DNA from: an uncultured Clostridia bacterium
GTDB taxonomy: Bacteria; Bacillota_A; Clostridia; TANB77; CAG-508
Reading direction: 5' to 3'
Length of the DNA: 30,275 nt
Assembly (NCBI GenBank): GCA_947628465.1
Contig: CANQZZ010000006.1
Coordinates: 1-30,275, forward strand
This document shows positions 26,801 through 30,275 of this stretch, in pieces (within the stretch, counting starts at the first letter, position 1; every line of letters starts with the position of its first letter). The translations under genes were made by a program, and so were the position numbers. The notes under the pieces are model-generated. The model was not told where the DNA came from, made no database searches, and was given only the letters and a program-made list of their open reading frames with translations.

Positions 26801-26833
26801 TAGGGAAAAAGGGGCCAGGCCCCTTTTTCCCTA
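26801..26833. repeat. GC-rich 16-bp perfect palindrome (REP-like or terminator)
   Basis: TAGGGAAAAAGGGGCC (26801-26816), a single A, then GGCCCCTTTTTCCCTA (26818-26833). It follows the stop of the histidine kinase gene and sits before the bceA operator. It is far more GC-rich than its surroundings. No run of T follows the stem, so it may be a dispersed REP-type element rather than a simple terminator. Confidence 0.7.
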
Positions 26834-26837
26834 TTTC

Positions 26838-27855
26838 TTATAATATAGTATAGCTGTTTTGTGGAAAAATTAATTTTACTTCTGTTTGCTTATTTACAAT
26901 AGACCTTAATTCTATTCCTATTCCTAATTTATCGCATAATTTTTTGCATAAATATAGTCCTATTCCTGTAGACTTTTTGTTTGATAATCTGCCATTTGCT
27001 CCTGTAAATCCTTTATCAAATACTCTTTTAACTTCTTCTTTTTTTATTCCAATCCCGTTATCTTTTATGTATAAAATTACATTTTCTTTTCCTGCTTTTG
27101 AATATATTTCAATTTCAGATAACTCGTCTTGTTTTCTATATTTAATACTATTTTGAATGATCTGATTTATAATAAATATAACCCATTTACTATCTGTATT
27201 AACTTCTACATCTAAATCATGTATATTGATTTTTATTTTTTCATTAATTAAAACGGTTTTATTTTTTCTAATTATCTCATTTACAATATCTTTTAAATTA
27301 TTCTTTTTTATATAATAATCTTGATTAGCAGTGTTGCTTCTAGCATAAAACAAGGCTTGTTCTACATAGTTTTCTATTTTGTCTAATTCTTCATCAATGC
27401 TTTTTGTGACCTCAGTTTTATTGTTTTCAATAATCATTTTGCCGACTAGCAATTGGTATTTTTACTTCGTGAATCCACATTTCAATATATTCTTTATAGT
27501 CTTCAGCCCAATACTTATATTTATTAACATTTTCAATCATAGATTTGTCTGTTTGTTCTAATATGTCTTTTAAGAATTTCCCTTCCGAAAAGTTTGGTTT
27601 TTCAATTACTTCAGCTAGCAAATATTTATCATCTAATTCATCTAGCATATTTTCTGTATTTTTATAGAATTTATTTTTAGATAAAAATTCAATTAAGATG
27701 GAAATAAAATCCAGTATTAGTATTGATACAGCAATATATATTTTTACAAAAGTTCCAAATGGGTATGCTGCTAAAAATATTTCGATAGTGAGCAACCCAA
27801 AGAATAGTAAACTTATTTGTGGTAATTTATCTTTTAGAAAACTACTTATTTTCAT
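26838..27855 (-). CDS. BceS-like intramembrane-sensing histidine kinase (needs +1 frameshift)
   Basis: About 338 residues when the C at 27444 is skipped. Two close N-terminal transmembrane segments with almost no external loop mark an intramembrane-sensing kinase. The H-box is MWIHEVKIPIAS-GKMIIENN (dash marks the shift), followed by the ATP-binding N-box (NQIIQNSIKYR), DNGIGIKKEE and TGIGLYLCKKL. It starts 17 bp after the response regulator with GGAG upstream. In the family it detects flux of the cognate ABC transporter rather than the antibiotic directly. Confidence 0.85.
27442..27444 (-). other. Candidate +1 frameshift site (AGT CGG C) in bceS
   Basis: In-frame CGG at codon 138 after AGT, thirteen codons after the phospho-accepting His. 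Dropping the C gives GGC AAA ATG ATT, i.e. A-S-GKMIIENN. This is the only site followed by C instead of A (GGC rather than GGA). Confidence 0.78.
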
Positions 27856-27872
27856 TTTAAATTATTCTCCTT

Positions 27873-28556
27873 TCATTTTGCAGAAAAAGTTTTTAAAATG
27901 TAGCCTTGTCCTCTCTTCGTTTCTAACAATTCTTTTAAATTTAATTCTTCTAATTTGTTTCTTAATCTTGTTATATTTACTGTTAGTGTATTATCATCTA
28001 TGAAACTTTCACTTTCCCAAAGAAAATCCATAATTTCTTCTCTTGCAACTATTCTATTTCTTTTTTCTGTTAAATATTTTAATATTTTTAATTCGTTTTT
28101 TGTCAGTTCTATTTGCCTGCCATCTCTTGAAATTGTACTATTTGACAAGTTAATAATAAAATCCTGTGCATCAATTTTATCTTGATAAGTTCCCATATCA
28201 CTTCTTTTTAATAATGTTCCTATCTTCGCAAGTAATATTTGGATATTAAATGGTTTTGTAATGTAATGGTCCGCTCCATAATTTATACAAAGTAGCTCAT
28301 CTATTTCATTATCTCTACTTGTTATAATAATTATTGGAACGTTTGATTTTTTCCTTATTTCTTTGCATATATATTCTCCATCTGCTCCTGGTAAATTTAT
28401 ATCAAGTAGTATTAGGTTTGGATTTATATCTAAAATATCTTGTAATATATTATCAAATTTCTTTATCAACTCCGCTTTATATCCATGTTTGTTTAAAAAA
28501 ATTTGCAATTCACATCTTAATTTTTCATCATCTTCAACAATTAATATTTTTTGCAT
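27873..28556 (-). CDS. BceR-like OmpR-family response regulator
   Basis: 227 residues. The receiver has the acidic pair VEDDE, the phospho-accepting Asp in LLDINLPGADG and the Lys in YITKPFN. The C-terminal winged helix includes LTKNELKILKYLTEKRNRIVAREEIM and RLRNKLEELN. It is first in the module and, unlike the other three genes, has no CGG codon and no break. AGGGG lies nine bases upstream and TATAAT at 28582-28577. The palindrome at 28602-28623 probably binds it. Confidence 0.9.
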   Translation of the reverse strand: MQKILIVEDDEKLRCELQIFLNKHGYKAELIKKFDNILQDILDINPNLILLDINLPGADGEYICKEIRKKSNVPIIIITSRDNEIDELLCINYGADHYITKPFNIQILLAKIGTLLKRSDMGTYQDKIDAQDFIINLSNSTISRDGRQIELTKNELKILKYLTEKRNRIVAREEIMDFLWESESFIDDNTLTVNITRLRNKLEELNLKELLETKRGQGYILKTFSAK

Positions 28557-28601
28557 AAAATTACCCCTTTTTAAGCATTATACCACAAAGCTATAAAAAA
28601 T

Positions 28602-28623
28602 AACCTTACAAAAATGTAAGGTT
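28602..28623. promoter_or_regulatory. Palindrome upstream of bceR (operator and/or terminator)
   Basis: AACCTTACA-AAAA-TGTAAGGTT, a perfect 9-bp dyad. On the minus strand the stem is followed by ATTTTTTA, so it can end the gene at 28632. It also overlaps the -35 region of the bceR promoter (-10 TATAAT at 28582-28577) and shares its half-sites with the element before bceA. Confidence 0.7.
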
Positions 28624-28631
28624 AATCATGT

Positions 28632-29558
28632 TTAAATTTTTTCTAAAAAATCTCTTCTTTCTTTTATAATATTAATAACTTTATCAATATAATTACAGCA
28701 TTGTTCTTTCACATTTTCAATTTCTGAATTACTAATTTCAATATTTTTACTTTTTCGTTTTTCTATATCTTTAATTAATTCTAAAAATTCAGTCCCTAAA
28801 TCATTGTTTATAAAATTCTCTAAATGATATACTTTTTGATTTTTCTCAAACCATTTAATCCAGTCTTTATTCTTTTTAAAATTTTCTTTTGTTATAAATA
28901 AATCTAGTCTATCATAGCAATATCTTGCAAATCCTTTTTGCTTATTAAATGGTGATTCTGGACATGGTGAAATGTTTCCTATTGTATGATAAAAATGTGC
29001 ATATTCTTCAAATTTAGAATATAGTTTATCTCCAATTACTTCTTTTATTTCTTCAAGATGTATTAATTCATAAATAAATCTTTGTGCTTTCGCAAATCTT
29101 GGTATTTTTTTATTTGTATTTTTATTAATGATGTAACCATATTTATTTATAAAATGCTCATATAATTTTTCATCTATTTTTTGATCTATATCCATCTTCC
29201 ATATATTTTTTATAATTAATCCCCAAATATATTGCATACTTATCAAAGTGTCTGTATATTCTTCATTATATCCAAATTTATTTTTATAAAAATTTTTTAC
29301 AATTTTTGTCGCATCACAATCAAATCCAAGTCCAATACCTCCTTGTATTCTAAATAACAAGTATCTCTCTAAATAATGTGAATTAGATTCATTATCAAAT
29401 ATCTCTTCTAAGCTTAATTTATATTTTATATTTTGCAAAACATCCTCTAAACAGTCTTTTATTTTTTTATATTGCAGCATTTCCAATTTCAAATCATAAT
29501 TAAAAAAATCTTTTTCATAATTCATGCTTTTTTTAATAGATTCTTTTTGTACATCCAT
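28632..29558 (-). CDS. Hypothetical protein, 308 residues
   Basis: A soluble, mostly helical protein with no signal peptide. Recognisable features are ESNSHYLERYLLFRIQGG, FAKAQRFIYELIH, EYAHFYHTIGNISPCPESPFNKQKG and YDRLDLF. The HTIGN-x-x-P-x-P stretch suggests a family seen in Firmicutes that I cannot name with confidence. It stands between the bce module and another unknown gene on the same strand. No motif gives a function. Confidence 0.7.
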   Translation of the reverse strand: MDVQKESIKKSMNYEKDFFNYDLKLEMLQYKKIKDCLEDVLQNIKYKLSLEEIFDNESNSHYLERYLLFRIQGGIGLGFDCDATKIVKNFYKNKFGYNEEYTDTLISMQYIWGLIIKNIWKMDIDQKIDEKLYEHFINKYGYIINKNTNKKIPRFAKAQRFIYELIHLEEIKEVIGDKLYSKFEEYAHFYHTIGNISPCPESPFNKQKGFARYCYDRLDLFITKENFKKNKDWIKWFEKNQKVYHLENFINNDLGTEFLELIKDIEKRKSKNIEISNSEIENVKEQCCNYIDKVINIIKERRDFLEKI

Positions 29559-29580
29559 TATTATCCCCCTATAATATATA

Positions 29581-29612
29581 TTAATAAGAGTAATTTAATT
29601 TACTCTTATTAA
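29581..29612. repeat. Inverted repeat spanning a stop codon
   Basis: TTAATAAGAGTAA (29581-29593) pairs with TTACTCTTATTAA (29600-29612). The loop contains the stop codon of the gene ending at 29595. It is AT-rich and lacks a following T run, so it is a weak terminator at best. Confidence 0.6.
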
Positions 29613-29969
29613 ATCACCATTTTCGCTATTTAAAAAGATATCACCTATTTCAGTAAAATCTTCTTCTAAATCATAAGTGTATGAAACTACATAAGTTATA
29701 TTTTCTTCACTTTCATAAGGTCTTTCATTTTTCCAATCGTCTTCGTATTTACTTACAAATAACAAATTTAATATACGTCCATACGTTAATATACAATGAT
29801 AAACTAATCTATTATTTTCTTTTTCACATTTTTCAATTATTTTTGCATACTTCTCATTTTGCTTAAATTTGTCAAGATTAAACACATCAGATTTAAGATT
29901 GTATTTTTTACTTAGTATTTCCTTTCTGATTTGTGCCTCTTTAATTTGTTTTTCTTTTAAATTATCCAT
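29595..29969 (-). CDS. Hypothetical protein, 124 residues
   Basis: A charged N-terminal helix (MDNLKEKQIKEAQIRKEIL) precedes a mixed region with YHCILTYGRILNLLFVSKYEDDW and the closing EIGDIFLNSENGDLIRVN. No family recognised. AAGGAAGGG upstream supports the start. The gene is 36 bp from the next one on the same strand. Confidence 0.6.
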   Translation of the reverse strand: MDNLKEKQIKEAQIRKEILSKKYNLKSDVFNLDKFKQNEKYAKIIEKCEKENNRLVYHCILTYGRILNLLFVSKYEDDWKNERPYESEENITYVVSYTYDLEEDFTEIGDIFLNSENGDLIRVN

Positions 29970-30107
29970 AAAACCCTTCCTTTCATTTATATTTTACTGT
30001 GGAAAGTGATTTCACGCAACGCTACCGGTCATGTATTGTATTGGCACTTTAAGGACACTATTATTATATCATTAATTTTTTCTTATATAAACATATACTT
30101 TATATTT

Positions 30108-30275
30108 TTAACCTTCAAATGCTTGTTTAATATGATTTACTTTATATTCATTGTCTTTCATATATACCTCTATTACATCAATTCTTACAAATTCTTCGCT
30201 TAAATTTCTAATGTATAAATAATATTTAATTGTTTGTAACATGTGTTTTTGCTTTATCGCATTTACTGCTTCTGA
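30108..30275 (-). CDS. YraN-family (UPF0102) protein, C-terminal part only
   Basis: The last 55 codons run off the right edge of the window. The sequence SEAVNAIKQKHMLQTIKYYL...VRIDVIEVYMKD...INHIKQAFEG-like matches the end of the UPF0102/YraN family, Holliday-junction-resolvase-like PD-(D/E)XK proteins. The catalytic part lies outside the window. Stop is TAA at 30110-30108. Function of the family is not established. Confidence 0.75.
   Translation of the reverse strand, partial: SEAVNAIKQKHMLQTIKYYLYIRNLSEEFVRIDVIEVYMKDNEYKVNHIKQAFEG

Noticed and set aside
7500..27855. Plain sequencing or assembly error as the cause of all five split genes
   Set aside because: Not excluded, but judged less likely: the same base (C) is added in the same T_GG context, always on the coding strand, always making an in-frame CGG, not in homopolymers, and CGG is otherwise unused in frame in native genes. 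Raw reads would settle it.
23849..27855. Ordinary decay of the bce operon into pseudogenes
   Set aside because: Apart from the single extra C, each gene is intact from start to stop with all catalytic motifs, and unrelated genes elsewhere (femX, FAD/Rieske) show the same change.

Overview
The window reads like a low-GC, Gram-positive, Firmicutes-type chromosome segment (Clostridia-like). Coding regions are very AT-rich, arginine is mostly AGA, and strong GGAGG-type ribosome binding sites precede most genes. The content fits this: CvpA, a YkvI-type membrane protein, a YtaF/MntP-type protein, FemX, and a BceRSAB-type peptide-sensing module. No plasmid, phage core or CRISPR signature is visible. 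The species cannot be named from the sequence.

Layout. 1-900 is non-coding, with a 90-bp perfect direct repeat and three long inverted repeats. 901-3884 (minus) holds CvpA, a DUF5711-like membrane-anchored protein and a YkvI-like permease. 3973-4572 (plus) is a GDT1/UPF0016 cation transporter. 4625-6904 (minus) is a large secreted repeat protein. 7077-8526 holds tRNA-Arg(TCT), an HU-like protein and FemX. 8720-11409 is a convergent pair: a FAD/Rieske oxidoreductase and a ferredoxin-type aldo/keto reductase. 11568-14859 has tRNA-Arg(ACG) and a UbiA/HAD/polytopic membrane protein cluster that may make and use a lipid-linked sugar. 15028-20884 (minus) is a run with CopA, CopZ, TtcA, TcdA, a PGN_0703-like nuclease and an MBL hydrolase. 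21002-23767 has YtaF, a small coiled-coil protein, tRNA-Pro(TGG), a truncated DUF2207 gene, a small foreign-looking gene with an elaborate 5' leader, and a flavodoxin. 23849-28556 (minus) is the BceR-BceS / BceA-BceB module. 28632-30275 holds two unrecognised proteins and the C-terminal end of a YraN-family protein.

Main discovery. Five genes (femX, the FAD/Rieske oxidoreductase, bceB, bceA, bceS) each appear broken into two overlapping frames. At all five break points the zero frame runs into an in-frame CGG codon preceded by a codon ending in T (TAT, CCT, CTT, ACT, AGT). Skipping one base, the C, so that GGA or GGC (Gly) is read next, restores the full conserved protein every time, including the invariant Gly of the DEPTGALD motif of BceA. 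By hand count CGG is not used in frame anywhere else in the native genes, although the trinucleotide occurs out of frame more than thirty times on coding strands. The only other in-frame CGG lies in the small foreign-looking gene at 22776-23051. The two arginine tRNAs present, ACG and TCT, would not be expected to read CGG. The simplest explanation is that CGG is unassigned in this organism and serves as a programmed +1 frameshift signal (T-CGG-[A/C] to Gly). Four of the five sites are on the minus strand and one on the plus strand, but all have the same orientation relative to coding, which argues against random sequencing error.

Other signals: a promoter-proximal leader at 23051-23129 with a chain of mutually exclusive hairpins that alternately expose or sequester the Shine-Dalgarno sequence; a shared CCTTACA-N4-TG(T/C)AAGG operator candidate in front of both bceR and bceA; and a GC-rich REP-like palindrome between bceS and bceA.
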